From: Phycisphaeraceae bacterium
GTDB taxonomy: Bacteria > Planctomycetota > Phycisphaerae > Phycisphaerales > UBA1924
Length of the DNA: 64,000 nucleotides
Direction of reading: 5' to 3'
NCBI GenBank assembly: GCA_020639155.1
Contig: JACKHF010000001.1
Span: forward strand, 1-64,000
Both the position numbers and the translations under genes were made by a program. The first letter of the stretch is position 1, and every line of letters begins with the position of its first letter. Below are positions 1-8,680 of the stretch, one piece after another. The notes beneath the pieces were generated by a model. That model was not told the DNA's origin. It was given only the letters and a program-made list of their open reading frames with translations, and made no database searches.

Positions 1-310
1 GCTCACGGACATTTGAAGGACCACAAATCTGATGCGTTTTGACAAGTCAATGAACCCACTGCTCCCAACACCTCTATAACCCGACACTCTGAAAACAGAG
101 ACACGGAGAGACAATCGCCGAACTCAGGTCGGATTTGGCCGCTGCCCCACTGTCTCTGGTTATGCCTTTGACCTGAACGGAACCGACTCGTGCGCGAAGT
201 TCCGCCCCCACGATCCGCAAATGCGGCCCAAAACGCAGGAACGCTGCCGATCGGTTCAGCAGCGCCTTGCATCGTTCGGGTTGTCGGTTGTGTTTGCAAC
301 CGGCGATCAA
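1..310. other. Leading stretch without a supported gene
   Basis: No open frame here has recognisable protein features; the short minus-strand frames are overlapping and low-complexity in sense. The stretch lies just downstream of the minus-strand tRNA-fMet, so it may hold that transcript's trailer. No clear hairpin with a T-run was seen. Confidence 0.4.
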
Positions 311-384
<74 letters not shown>

Positions 385-469
385 ATCAGGACCCCACAAT
401 AGCCCCTGCCCACCCGATCGTCAATCGAACATCCATCCAGTTCGCCAACTCGGGGACCTATCCTCGTCT

Positions 470-1792
470 GTGACAACATCATCAACCACACCAGATGCCA
501 TCAACGTCCTGCTCATCGGTTCGGGTGGGCGAGAGCACGCAATTGCCCATGCAATATCCCGATCCTCTCGACTCGGCACCCTGCATCTGACCGATCAGTC
601 GAATCCTGGCCTGCAGTCGCTCGGTACGCGAGTTGACATACCCGTGTCGCGCAAAGAGATCTACAGACTCGACCAGTATTGCAACCATCACAACATCTCG
701 CTGGTCATCATCGGCCCCGAAGACCCACTCGCTGAGGGGTATACCGATGCGCTCGCAACTGAGACACGCTTTGTGTTCGGGCCAACCCAGGCTGGCGCTC
801 GTCTTGAGAGTGACAAAGCGTGGGCGAAGCAGTTCATGCGTCAGATGGCAATCCCAGCCGCTGAAGGTCGTGCGTTTACTGATGCCGAAGCTGCGCACGA
901 GTATGTGCGCACTCGCATGGATGGTGTTGTTGTCAAAGCGGCCGGGCTTGCCAAGGGCAAGGGTGTGATTGTTCCATCAACAGTGGATGAAGCGCACGCT
1001 GCGGTGGATGCAGTCCTCGTGGAAAAGCAGTTCGGTAACGCTGGGAATATCTGCGTTATTGAAGAACAACTCAAAGGCCCTGAGGTATCCGTCTTCGCGT
1101 TAACCGATGGGAAAACTCTTGCAGTTCTTGATGTGTGCCAGGACCACAAACGCCTGCTCGACAACAACATGGGCCCGAATACCGGGGGCATGGGCGCGTT
1201 CTGTCCAAGTCCATTGGTTGAGGCGAAACTCCTCGCTCAGATCGAACGTGATGTGCTGCTTCCAACGGTGAGTGGCCTGCGTCGCGAGGGCATCGTGTAC
1301 CGTGGTGTGATCTACGCTGGATTAATGCTCACGCACGCTGGTCCGAAGGTGCTCGAATACAACGTACGATTCGGCGACCCTGAGGCCCAGGTGCTGCTCC
1401 CCCGCTTCACTTCGGATGTTCTGGAGATGATGTATCTGACGGCGCAAGGCAGACTTGAGGAAGCAGACATCCAGGTGAGATCGGGTGCTGCATGCACAGT
1501 TGTGCTCGCAAGCGAGAACTACCCGGATTCACCCCGCACCGGCGTGACTGTCAACGGGCTTGATGATGTCACGGATGAAAACGTTGTTGTGTACCACGCG
1601 GGGACAAAGCGAGATGCGTCCGGCAACATCGTCACCAGCGGCGGTCGCGTGCTCGCGATCACCGGTCTTGGAGACAATCTCCATACGGCACGTGACACTG
1701 CATACAACGCGGCGAAGAAGATCCACTTTGATGGCATGCAGATGCGCTCCGACATTGGCGCATCAGTTCTGACATCGAATGCGACTCGGTAG
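470..1792 (+). CDS. purD: Phosphoribosylamine-glycine ligase (GAR synthetase)
   Basis: This ATP-grasp enzyme joins glycine to phosphoribosylamine, the second step of purine synthesis, in the cytosol. The N-terminal motif LLIGSGGREHAIA, the central KAAGLAKGKGV stretch, GPNTGGMGAFCPSP and the C-terminal EYNVRFGDPEAQ are all PurD signatures. The frame is open further upstream, but that part reads through the antisense tRNA-fMet. I therefore place the start at the GTG at 470, which leaves about nine residues before the usual N-terminus and gives 440 aa, normal for the family. Its stop codon directly abuts the stop of the convergent gene, so the two transcripts must overlap. Confidence 0.95.
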   Translation: MTTSSTTPDAINVLLIGSGGREHAIAHAISRSSRLGTLHLTDQSNPGLQSLGTRVDIPVSRKEIYRLDQYCNHHNISLVIIGPEDPLAEGYTDALATETRFVFGPTQAGARLESDKAWAKQFMRQMAIPAAEGRAFTDAEAAHEYVRTRMDGVVVKAAGLAKGKGVIVPSTVDEAHAAVDAVLVEKQFGNAGNICVIEEQLKGPEVSVFALTDGKTLAVLDVCQDHKRLLDNNMGPNTGGMGAFCPSPLVEAKLLAQIERDVLLPTVSGLRREGIVYRGVIYAGLMLTHAGPKVLEYNVRFGDPEAQVLLPRFTSDVLEMMYLTAQGRLEEADIQVRSGAACTVVLASENYPDSPRTGVTVNGLDDVTDENVVVYHAGTKRDASGNIVTSGGRVLAITGLGDNLHTARDTAYNAAKKIHFDGMQMRSDIGASVLTSNATR

Positions 1793-3289
1793 CTACTTCT
1801 GCGCGGTGCGAACAAAATCAACCAGCATCCGCACGTACTGATCAAGCGTGCTCGCCGGGTATGTTCGCTCAACATAATGGTTTTGACACACTGCTATAAA
1901 TCCACCCACACCCAGAGATGCCGGACCTGAAGCCACGGGCTGGAGTTTGATATTCACGATACCAAGTGACAAATCACTCAGTGTGAGAAATTCTATCGAT
2001 GTGAATGGACCCGTCATGCCATAATCGTGTAAATCACCGATAATCTGTATCGCTTCAGAATCCACTGGAGTTTCACAGAGCGTGCGCACAAGCTCCGCAA
2101 CTGTGCTTTGGAATGATGCAGAAAGCTCTGTTGTAACTCCCGCTTCGCTCCGAAAAGCCCACCCGTCCAGCGTCCTCGCAAAGATCGCTGTGAGACCGTC
2201 TGTTGTTGTCACGCGTATCGCACCGATGTCCTTCGCTGGATGCTGCACACTCATGCGTGAAACAAGCTGAGCAGGTGTCATCAAAATCTCGCTGATTGAC
2301 GCGCTCGACACTGTGAGCTGCACAGACGCTTCGGGCGGTTTGGACGATTTGCTCCGATCCATGCGACGGATCGTCGCGGGACGAGACCGCATGACAGCAG
2401 AGTTGGAAGGATCCGCCAGTGCTGTTCGTAGCGTCACCACTTCCTCTGTTGCGCCACCGGATTGATTCTTCCGGCTTGAACGCACTTCGACATCAACAAT
2501 CTGATCATTCCATCCAGGTGCTTTATCTGCACCGGGCTGTATTGTCTCCCACGAGAGAGTGCCAATCGATTTCAGCAGAGCATCCATTGCAGTTGCATCA
2601 ACAACACTGACAACAGGCTTTGTCATGCTCCAGCGGGAGCCGGAGCGCTGAAGTTCCATGGGTTCGTTGTTCGTAATAATCGCAATCGAATCTGCTTCAC
2701 CAACACCTGCGAAGCAGTGCTTGTTCAGCCATGCAACAGGACCGGGAGCATACAGACCATCAAAGACCTCACTCGGCCACACGCTGGTATGTGTTCGGTC
2801 TTCCTGATTGATTGCGTAAACAACACCACCGAGTCGCGGCGACGTCAGTTGATACCGAATCCACCCGTGGCCCTGCACACGAATGCCAAGCCTATACACA
2901 TCCCCAAACTGCTCCGAATCATCACGCTCACGCTGGGAGGATCGAACCTCTGTTGAACCCAGCACGCGCAACATCGCCCTGACCTGTGTCTCTTCAACCG
3001 GCCATCGAAGTGATCTCGGACTTTCAGTCAGACTCTCTTCAAACGCAGCCCACCACGTACCAAATGCATCCTGACTGACGACAACACGTTTCCATGCGCT
3101 CCCCGACAAATGAAAACCATCAGGATGTTCGAGTTCAATCTCAACAGCAGCAGCAACCTGATCCGTTGTCAGAACCGAGGTCACAACGCCAGTGATGCCA
3201 GTCCCCTGCTTCGGACGAAGCAGAATAACAGCTGCAATAGTCGCCACAACAGCAATAAGAAGAGAGCCAACGACAGTAGCTTTGGACAT
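1793..3289 (-). CDS. DUF4340-type membrane-anchored protein
   Basis: A protein of 498 aa with one N-terminal hydrophobic segment (about residues 7-25), then a long extracytoplasmic part. The pattern RWSMTKPVVSVVDATAMDAL, with a following LSW, matches the repeated 'W.lt.P....d...v..ll..L' units of DUF4340 proteins. In other bacteria these often sit beside GldF/GldG-type ABC transporters, but none is seen here. The start is the ATG at 3289, just before the hydrophobic segment; a longer frame would add seven residues. No catalytic motif is visible. Family assignment is by eye and moderate. Confidence 0.6.
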   Translation of the reverse strand: MSKATVVGSLLIAVVATIAAVILLRPKQGTGITGVVTSVLTTDQVAAAVEIELEHPDGFHLSGSAWKRVVVSQDAFGTWWAAFEESLTESPRSLRWPVEETQVRAMLRVLGSTEVRSSQRERDDSEQFGDVYRLGIRVQGHGWIRYQLTSPRLGGVVYAINQEDRTHTSVWPSEVFDGLYAPGPVAWLNKHCFAGVGEADSIAIITNNEPMELQRSGSRWSMTKPVVSVVDATAMDALLKSIGTLSWETIQPGADKAPGWNDQIVDVEVRSSRKNQSGGATEEVVTLRTALADPSNSAVMRSRPATIRRMDRSKSSKPPEASVQLTVSSASISEILMTPAQLVSRMSVQHPAKDIGAIRVTTTDGLTAIFARTLDGWAFRSEAGVTTELSASFQSTVAELVRTLCETPVDSEAIQIIGDLHDYGMTGPFTSIEFLTLSDLSLGIVNIKLQPVASGPASLGVGGFIAVCQNHYVERTYPASTLDQYVRMLVDFVRTAQK

Positions 3290-3319
3290 GCACGAGTGTA
3301 CACCCTGCAATGAGTGCAG

Positions 3320-3355
3320 AAAAACAGGGACGACGCCTCATGGCATCATCCCTGT
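3320..3355 (-). terminator. Rho-independent terminator of the PEP-CTERM gene
   Basis: On the minus strand, an imperfect hairpin with ACAGGGA/TCCCTGT outer arms and inner GCC/GGC pairing is followed by TTTTT. It lies just past the stop of the PEP-CTERM gene and before the DUF4340 gene, separating the two transcripts. Confidence 0.6.
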
Positions 3356-3390
3356 GAAAGAAACTCAGACTCATACCATCAATGTATCGT

Positions 3391-4080
3391 TCAGCGGCGG
3401 CGGCGAGTTGCAACCAGACCACCGAGCCCGAACATTGCCAATGCGCCTGGTGCGGGCACTGCTGTCACGACAACGTTGTCGATGCCCCATGACTCGTCAC
3501 CAATACCCTGAAGACCCCATGCTGAGAAATCGAGTGTCACTTCAGCATCGGAATGCTCAAGTGTGACATTGATCTCTTGGATCGCATCCACTGCCCAGCC
3601 CTTCCAGATATAGCCGAGTGTGTTGTTTTCCTTGGCGCCGTAGCGATGCGGGAAGGATGAACCAGTCTCTTGATAGTTCATGGGCCATGCTTGCTGGTAG
3701 TACCCAGTAGGCTTGCTGACCGCAAAGGTGGTATCGATCGCGGGCTGCTCGCCCTGAACACCAAAGCTCCAGCGATCTGGACCCGGATAGTCGTTGCCAT
3801 CCCAAGTGCCGATCACGTACAGGTCGAAACTGACCTGCAGCTGTGTGTGCGCGGGGATATTGCTCAGTGAGAGTGACACTGTGTCGTTGTCAAACTGACC
3901 GAGGAACGTCTGCGTGCCAGATGGTGAAATCTCAGTTTGCGTGTGAGACCAGCCGGTCAGGCTTGAACCACCATTGAAGTTCTGCTCGTAGGACCAAGGA
4001 TCAGCACTTGCTGCTCCGGTCAGAAGTGAGCCAGCAATCATTGAAAGCACAGCAGCACGAATCGCGATGCGACGGTTCAT
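3391..4080 (-). CDS. Secreted protein with PEP-CTERM-type sorting tail
   Basis: The 229-aa product starts with a clear Sec signal peptide (MNRRIAIRAAVLSMIAGSLL, cleavage near ASA-DP). The body is rich in Trp, Asn and Gly and resembles a jelly-roll surface protein, with no enzyme motif. It ends in VPAPGALAMFGLGGLVATRR plus Arg: a PEP-like motif, a hydrophobic helix and an Arg cluster, which is the exosortase/PEP-CTERM sorting layout. A purine-rich Shine-Dalgarno (AGAGGGGG) lies about nine bases before the ATG. The protein is probably processed at the membrane and exported or anchored at the surface. No exosortase gene is in the window. Confidence 0.85.
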   Translation of the reverse strand: MNRRIAIRAAVLSMIAGSLLTGAASADPWSYEQNFNGGSSLTGWSHTQTEISPSGTQTFLGQFDNDTVSLSLSNIPAHTQLQVSFDLYVIGTWDGNDYPGPDRWSFGVQGEQPAIDTTFAVSKPTGYYQQAWPMNYQETGSSFPHRYGAKENNTLGYIWKGWAVDAIQEINVTLEHSDAEVTLDFSAWGLQGIGDESWGIDNVVVTAVPAPGALAMFGLGGLVATRRRR

Positions 4081-4268
4081 CTCTTAACCCCCTCTGGGTC
4101 ATCTATGTAATGTTGCCAATGTCGTGGGGCCTCAATCCGCAACAATGACAGACCCGGCAAAATGCACGGCTCCGTCCACAACATGCGCCAAGCCAGAGGT
4201 TTGGCCAGAAAAACACAAGCCAAACACCATGTTTTTTCTTTGTAGAGATGAGATTGCCTGAAAACAAA

Positions 4269-4979
4269 CTAGTTATAGGACATTATTAACCCTGCTTCAC
4301 TCCATCGCACACGTGCTGCTGTTCCTTTGTCACTGGAACTCATCGCCCACCACACCAGATCGACCGGGCAATCGAGATCCAGAGCCAAAGAAGCCAGTAT
4401 GGAATCATCCAGATCCATCAGAGGGCAATCGATTGTCGCGGGTTGCCGCCGAGATATGGCCCTCACAGCAGAAACCGACGCCCTCACTGCTTGTTCTTGA
4501 GGCACCTGAACAAGCCCCAGTTGTGAGATGAGAAGCCGGGTGTTCAGCAGTACAGCATGGTGATGAGAAACTGATGCCACAGGTTGTTGATCTGGTGCCG
4601 AAGAACCGGCATGCTCATACCACAGCACTCGGTCGCAGTCCATGTCCTCTGCTATCCAGCGTGCATGGAGCATGACAAGTTCACGCGATCTGTCGATAGA
4701 CTCACCCTTGAGCAGTTCCGCAAGCGCCAGTCGTTTTGAGTCGTCTATCGAGAGGGCAGGTTGAACACCCAGTCTATCCATCTGAGCGGACGCTGCACGC
4801 TCACATTCATCGCTGATTGCCGGCGACACAAGGCCATACACCACTGACGGAACCTGCCCAGCTGCCTGCGATGAATCACGTGCCAATACGACTCGCGTCA
4901 GATTGACAAGCCCACCGAGATCCCCGTCAAGGACGACGAGCGTGCGTTGAGTGCCGTGTCTGTGGTGTTCCTGTTGCAT
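4269..4979 (-). CDS. Degenerate QueC-like (PP-loop) protein
   Basis: About 236 aa if started at the ATG at 4979; a GTG at 5024 is an alternative. The layout resembles 7-cyano-7-deazaguanine synthase. An N-terminal strand leads into a loop (VVLDGDLGGLVNL) where QueC has SGGxDS. The middle helix segment ELVMLHARWIAEDMDCDRVL is followed by CPLMDLDDSILASLALDLDC-PVDLVWW, which matches the QueC C-terminal pattern 'PL..l.K..i..la..lg....ltwSC'. The ATP-binding SGG motif and the zinc cysteines are missing. It is therefore probably not a queuosine enzyme but a derived paralogue of unknown role. Confidence is moderate because recognition rests on pattern alone. Confidence 0.45.
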   Translation of the reverse strand: MQQEHHRHGTQRTLVVLDGDLGGLVNLTRVVLARDSSQAAGQVPSVVYGLVSPAISDECERAASAQMDRLGVQPALSIDDSKRLALAELLKGESIDRSRELVMLHARWIAEDMDCDRVLWYEHAGSSAPDQQPVASVSHHHAVLLNTRLLISQLGLVQVPQEQAVRASVSAVRAISRRQPATIDCPLMDLDDSILASLALDLDCPVDLVWWAMSSSDKGTAARVRWSEAGLIMSYN

Positions 4980-5222
4980 AGATATGCAGACTATCGGCGC
5001 AAAGCGATTCTCATGTCGAATCACACCCTCGCAAACCGCCGGACAAAGTTTGTCTTCAAGCAGAAACTGCCGACTTTATGGGCAGTTTGACCTGCATTCG
5101 ATTGTCGATTTGCGTCGGTTCTGGAGTTTTACCCCGGTATGTTTCTACCATGAACGGTTGCGTGGATTTCATTGGCAGGGGCCGATGAAGGTCGCATGTT
5201 CCAGTGACAACAGAGGATGCAC

Positions 5223-7376
5223 ATGAACGCGAGCGGATGCCAGACGGGACATTCCAAGGTTCGGGTTGTTGATACATTCGGAGCCGATGTCTTTCACGAT
5301 CGGGAGATGCGTCAGCGCCTACCCAAGAGCGTGTACACACGCCTGCGCGCAACGATTGACCAGCACGAGCCGCTTGATGAGCATTTGGCTGATGTTGTTG
5401 CCAACGCCATCAAAGACTGGGCAATCGACCATGGTGCAACACACTACACACACTGGTTCCAACCGCTGACCGGCCTGACAGCCGAAAAACACGACTCATT
5501 CCTCCAACTCGATGATCGTGCAGGCGCTATCAATGAGTTCCGTGGCAGCACACTCGTGCAGGGAGAGCCCGACGCCTCCAGTTTCCCATCGGGCGGTTTG
5601 CGCACCACATTCGAAGCTCGCGGCTACACCGCGTGGGACTGCACCAGTCCACCATTCATCCATCGTCATGGGCCAAGCCCCACGCTCTGCATCCCTACCG
5701 CATTCGTTTCGTGGACAGGTGAAGCGCTCGACAAAAGAACTCCGCTGCTGCGGTCTGTTGCTGCACTCAACAAGCAGGCAGTCCGTGTGCTGAAGTTCTT
5801 TGGTACAGATGTTGGAGTCACGCGCGTTGATACAACAGTGGGTGCAGAGCAGGAGTTCTTCCTGATCGACGCTTCGCACCTCACGTCTCGACCGGATCTG
5901 CAAATCTGCGATCGCACACTTATTGGTGCCCTCCCCCCGAAGGGGCAGCAGCTTGAGGATCACTACTTCGGATCTATCCCATCGCGTGTGCTCGCATTTA
6001 TGACAGAATGTGAGCAGACCCTGTTCCGACTCGGTGTGCCTGTAAAGACACGCCACAACGAGGTTGCACCATGCCAGTTCGAGTTTGCATGTCTCCATGA
6101 GACAGCGAACCTCGCGTGCGATCATCAGATGTTGGTCATGGAAACACTGATGCGTACGGCGCCGCGCCATGGTTTGCGATGCATCCTGCACGAGAAACCG
6201 TTCGCAGGCATCAACGGCTCGGGCAAGCACGTGAACTGGTCTATGGCGACAGATACCGGCATGAATCTGCTCGATCCGCGCGAAAACACCCACGACAATC
6301 TTCAGTTCCTCACATTCCTTTGCGCAGTCATTCGCGCTGTGGATCTGCACGCAGATCTTCTGAGAAGCTCGATTGTCTCCGTTGGCAACGACCACCGTCT
6401 CGGTGCGAACGAGGCGCCGCCGGCAATCATCTCCATCTTTCTCGGCGACATGCTCTCAGATATCATCGACCAGATCGAGAAAGGCGGAGCTACCAAGAGC
6501 ATCAAGGGAGGTTCTTTGAAACTCGGCGCAAACACGCTGCCGACACTTCCCCGTCATTCAGGCGACAGAAATAGAACCTCACCGTTCGCATTTACAGGCA
6601 ACAAGTTCGAGTTTCGCGCGGTTGGTTCTAGTGCTGCAGTTGCACTGCCAGCAATGGTGCTGAACACTATCGTTGCGGATTCGTTGCTGTTCATTGCTGA
6701 CGAACTTGAAAAAGCATCGCCAAAGAAAACTGAACTCTCTGATGCAGAGCGCCAGAAAATCATTAACAAACTACTCAAGGACATCGTTGTCACCCACAAG
6801 CGTGTGCTGTTCGATGGCGACAACTACGACAAAGCATGGCATGACGAAGCAGAGAAACGTGGGCTCCCGATCATTCGTACGACGCCTGAGGCAATCGCTG
6901 TGCTGCGTGATCGCAAGACCGCGGAACTGTTTAAGCGCCAGAGTGTTCTGAACAAGGCCGAGGTCGAAAGCCGCGCAAGCATCTTTGCTGAGAAATACAA
7001 CAAGCAACTCACGATCGAGGCCGAGATTCTTGTATCAATCGCGGAATCGCGCATCCTTCCCGCACTGCTGCGCCACCAGTGTGAGCTTGCCGAAGCAGTG
7101 TCCGCAACCGAGGCAGCCGATGTTGATCCACGCGATCTTCGCGGCCTGCTCGAGGATCACAACGAAGCCGTCCATCGCATGATCGCAGGAATGCGCAAAC
7201 TCAGCGAACAGATCGATATCGCCCATCACAAGGACCCGATCAAGCATGGTTCGTTACTGGTCGAGAAAGTCATTCCTGCAATGGCTGACCTGCGGCAGAT
7301 CATTGATGATCTTGAACGCTCGGTTTCACATGATCTCTGGCCGATGCCAAGCTATCAGGACATGCTCCGGGTATAA
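5223..7376 (+). CDS. glnN: Glutamine synthetase type III
   Basis: This enzyme makes glutamine from glutamate, ammonia and ATP in the cytosol. The sequence FRGSTLVQGEPDASSFPSGG is the GSIII signature, and AWDCTSPPFIHRHG, GAEQEFFLID, RHNEVAPCQFEF, GINGSGKHVNWS and GNDHRLGANEAPPAI give the metal, glutamate and nucleotide sites. At 717 aa it has the usual GSIII length, well above GSI. Two ATGs lie six bases apart; the second (5223) is better spaced from AGAGG. It is monocistronic, flanked by a divergent gene on the left and a strong hairpin on the right. GSIII is common in planctomycetes and Bacteroidetes. Confidence 0.96.
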   Translation: MNASGCQTGHSKVRVVDTFGADVFHDREMRQRLPKSVYTRLRATIDQHEPLDEHLADVVANAIKDWAIDHGATHYTHWFQPLTGLTAEKHDSFLQLDDRAGAINEFRGSTLVQGEPDASSFPSGGLRTTFEARGYTAWDCTSPPFIHRHGPSPTLCIPTAFVSWTGEALDKRTPLLRSVAALNKQAVRVLKFFGTDVGVTRVDTTVGAEQEFFLIDASHLTSRPDLQICDRTLIGALPPKGQQLEDHYFGSIPSRVLAFMTECEQTLFRLGVPVKTRHNEVAPCQFEFACLHETANLACDHQMLVMETLMRTAPRHGLRCILHEKPFAGINGSGKHVNWSMATDTGMNLLDPRENTHDNLQFLTFLCAVIRAVDLHADLLRSSIVSVGNDHRLGANEAPPAIISIFLGDMLSDIIDQIEKGGATKSIKGGSLKLGANTLPTLPRHSGDRNRTSPFAFTGNKFEFRAVGSSAAVALPAMVLNTIVADSLLFIADELEKASPKKTELSDAERQKIINKLLKDIVVTHKRVLFDGDNYDKAWHDEAEKRGLPIIRTTPEAIAVLRDRKTAELFKRQSVLNKAEVESRASIFAEKYNKQLTIEAEILVSIAESRILPALLRHQCELAEAVSATEAADVDPRDLRGLLEDHNEAVHRMIAGMRKLSEQIDIAHHKDPIKHGSLLVEKVIPAMADLRQIIDDLERSVSHDLWPMPSYQDMLRV

Positions 7377-7404
7377 AAATGCTCTTGTACAATCTCAGGA
7401 TAAG

Positions 7405-7434
7405 ACAGGACCCCGGCATGTACCGGGGTCCTGT
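7405..7434. terminator. Strong hairpin between glnN and the dockerin gene
   Basis: Perfect 12-bp arms ACAGGACCCCGG and CCGGGGTCCTGT enclose a six-base loop. The hairpin sits between two convergent genes, so it can act for both. There is no good T-run on either side, so termination efficiency is uncertain. Confidence 0.65.
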
Positions 7435-7468
7435 GTCTTCGGATGAAGCTGTTTAGCTTTCGATGAGA

Positions 7469-8467
7469 TTACGGGCAGCCCGCCGCGTACTCGTTGCCGA
7501 AGCAGATGTAGTCAAAGATGTTCAGTGCGCCGCTGCCGTCACAGTCAGCATAGCTGGTGCCTGAAGCGTACTCGTTGCCGAAGCAGATGTAATCGAAGAT
7601 GTTCAGAGCACCGCTGCCATCGCAATCGGCGTAGCATGGCTGCGCGCCGCAGGTCATGTCGTTGGCTGTGCCCGGATCAAGCTGCTTCAGGCTCGGGTCC
7701 GGCACGCCGTTCTCGATAAAGCCGAAGCTGCGATCAAAGTTCCAGACAAACGGATCTGCACCTGTGAGTGCATCTGGATCGGTATCGCCACCGGCCCATG
7801 CACATGGCTGCCCGTTGCTGAACACACGCACAAAGCCTTCGGCGTTGTATGCGTTGCCACCCGACTGCGGGAACAACATGTTGAGTGAAGTACCACCGAA
7901 CTGCTCACCGTAGTCGTAATCCATTGTGGAACTGGAGTTATCAATCCAACCCACTGCATCAATGTCAAGCATGCCTGTCAGCGGCACATCAATGATGCCG
8001 TCATGGTCCGTGTCGAACTGGTATGTCACAAATGGGAGTGTGCCACCAGCAGCCGCATCCCAACGGAAAAGCACAAAGGTGTTTGCACCGTTTTCGATGT
8101 CCGGATCAAAGCCAACAGGATCAACCGAGACATTGGTTGCGGGATCTGGCTGGGGCTCAAGCACGAGGCTTGAATCACGCAGCAGAAGGAGCCCGTTTGA
8201 ACCGAATGAGAGCCCGGTCAGATCAAAGATCTTGTCGACATCGCCGCCGACGAACGCCCCGTCACCCTCGACAACCATGAAGTACCAACCAGTGAGGTCA
8301 GCATTCGGTGTGCCCTGGAGTTCAACGAACTCAAACCCGTCGTCCGCACCAACCGGATTAAAGAAAATCTCAGAGATGTACGCTTCGGTCTGCGCACTCG
8401 CCACGCCCGCTGCACAAAGCAGACCAGCAGCGCATGCAGAAACCATACCACATCGATGACCAAACAT
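7469..8467 (-). CDS. Secreted lamin-tail-domain protein with doubled dockerin-like tail
   Basis: A signal peptide (MFGHRCGMVSACAAGLLCAA, cleavage near ASA-QT) is followed by a lamin-tail-like domain: AYISEIFFNPVGADDGFEFV leading to ELQGTPNADLTGWYF. The last 60 residues contain two nearly identical Cys/Asp/Gly-rich units with the core DCDGSGALNIFDYICFGNEY. Such units are found at the ends of many exported planctomycete proteins and resemble calcium-binding dockerin loops. The start is the ATG at 8467, behind AAGGGAGAG; the longer frame has no better site. It is probably a surface or matrix protein of unknown partner. Confidence 0.8.
   Translation of the reverse strand: MFGHRCGMVSACAAGLLCAAGVASAQTEAYISEIFFNPVGADDGFEFVELQGTPNADLTGWYFMVVEGDGAFVGGDVDKIFDLTGLSFGSNGLLLLRDSSLVLEPQPDPATNVSVDPVGFDPDIENGANTFVLFRWDAAAGGTLPFVTYQFDTDHDGIIDVPLTGMLDIDAVGWIDNSSSTMDYDYGEQFGGTSLNMLFPQSGGNAYNAEGFVRVFSNGQPCAWAGGDTDPDALTGADPFVWNFDRSFGFIENGVPDPSLKQLDPGTANDMTCGAQPCYADCDGSGALNIFDYICFGNEYASGTSYADCDGSGALNIFDYICFGNEYAAGCP
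7485..7634 (-). repeat. Tandem duplication coding the two dockerin-like units
   Basis: Two copies of about 69 bp (7485-7552 and 7566-7634) differ at only a few bases and encode the repeated DCDGSGALNIFDYICFGNEY unit. The high DNA identity points to a recent duplication or gene conversion inside the gene. Confidence 0.75.
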
Positions 8468-8680
8468 GTGTCTCTCCCTTTCCAGGTGACCTGAATACTG
8501 CCAAAGTAAAACCACCAACAAACCCTCTTCATTGGGGATGGCCCAGCCAATACGGGCCCGATTGACAGCAAGTAGAGTCTAGGGAGAGAACCAAAAACGT
8601 CGAGACCGCTTTCGTTGAGATTGTGCGAAAATCGGGGCAAGAGCAGGAATTCCACAACAACCAGATCGTGTCCGATGGAT

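Noticed and set aside
5496..6395. 300-codon frame antisense to glnN
   Set aside because: It has no motif and lies wholly within a strongly conserved gene on the other strand; it is open because of codon bias.
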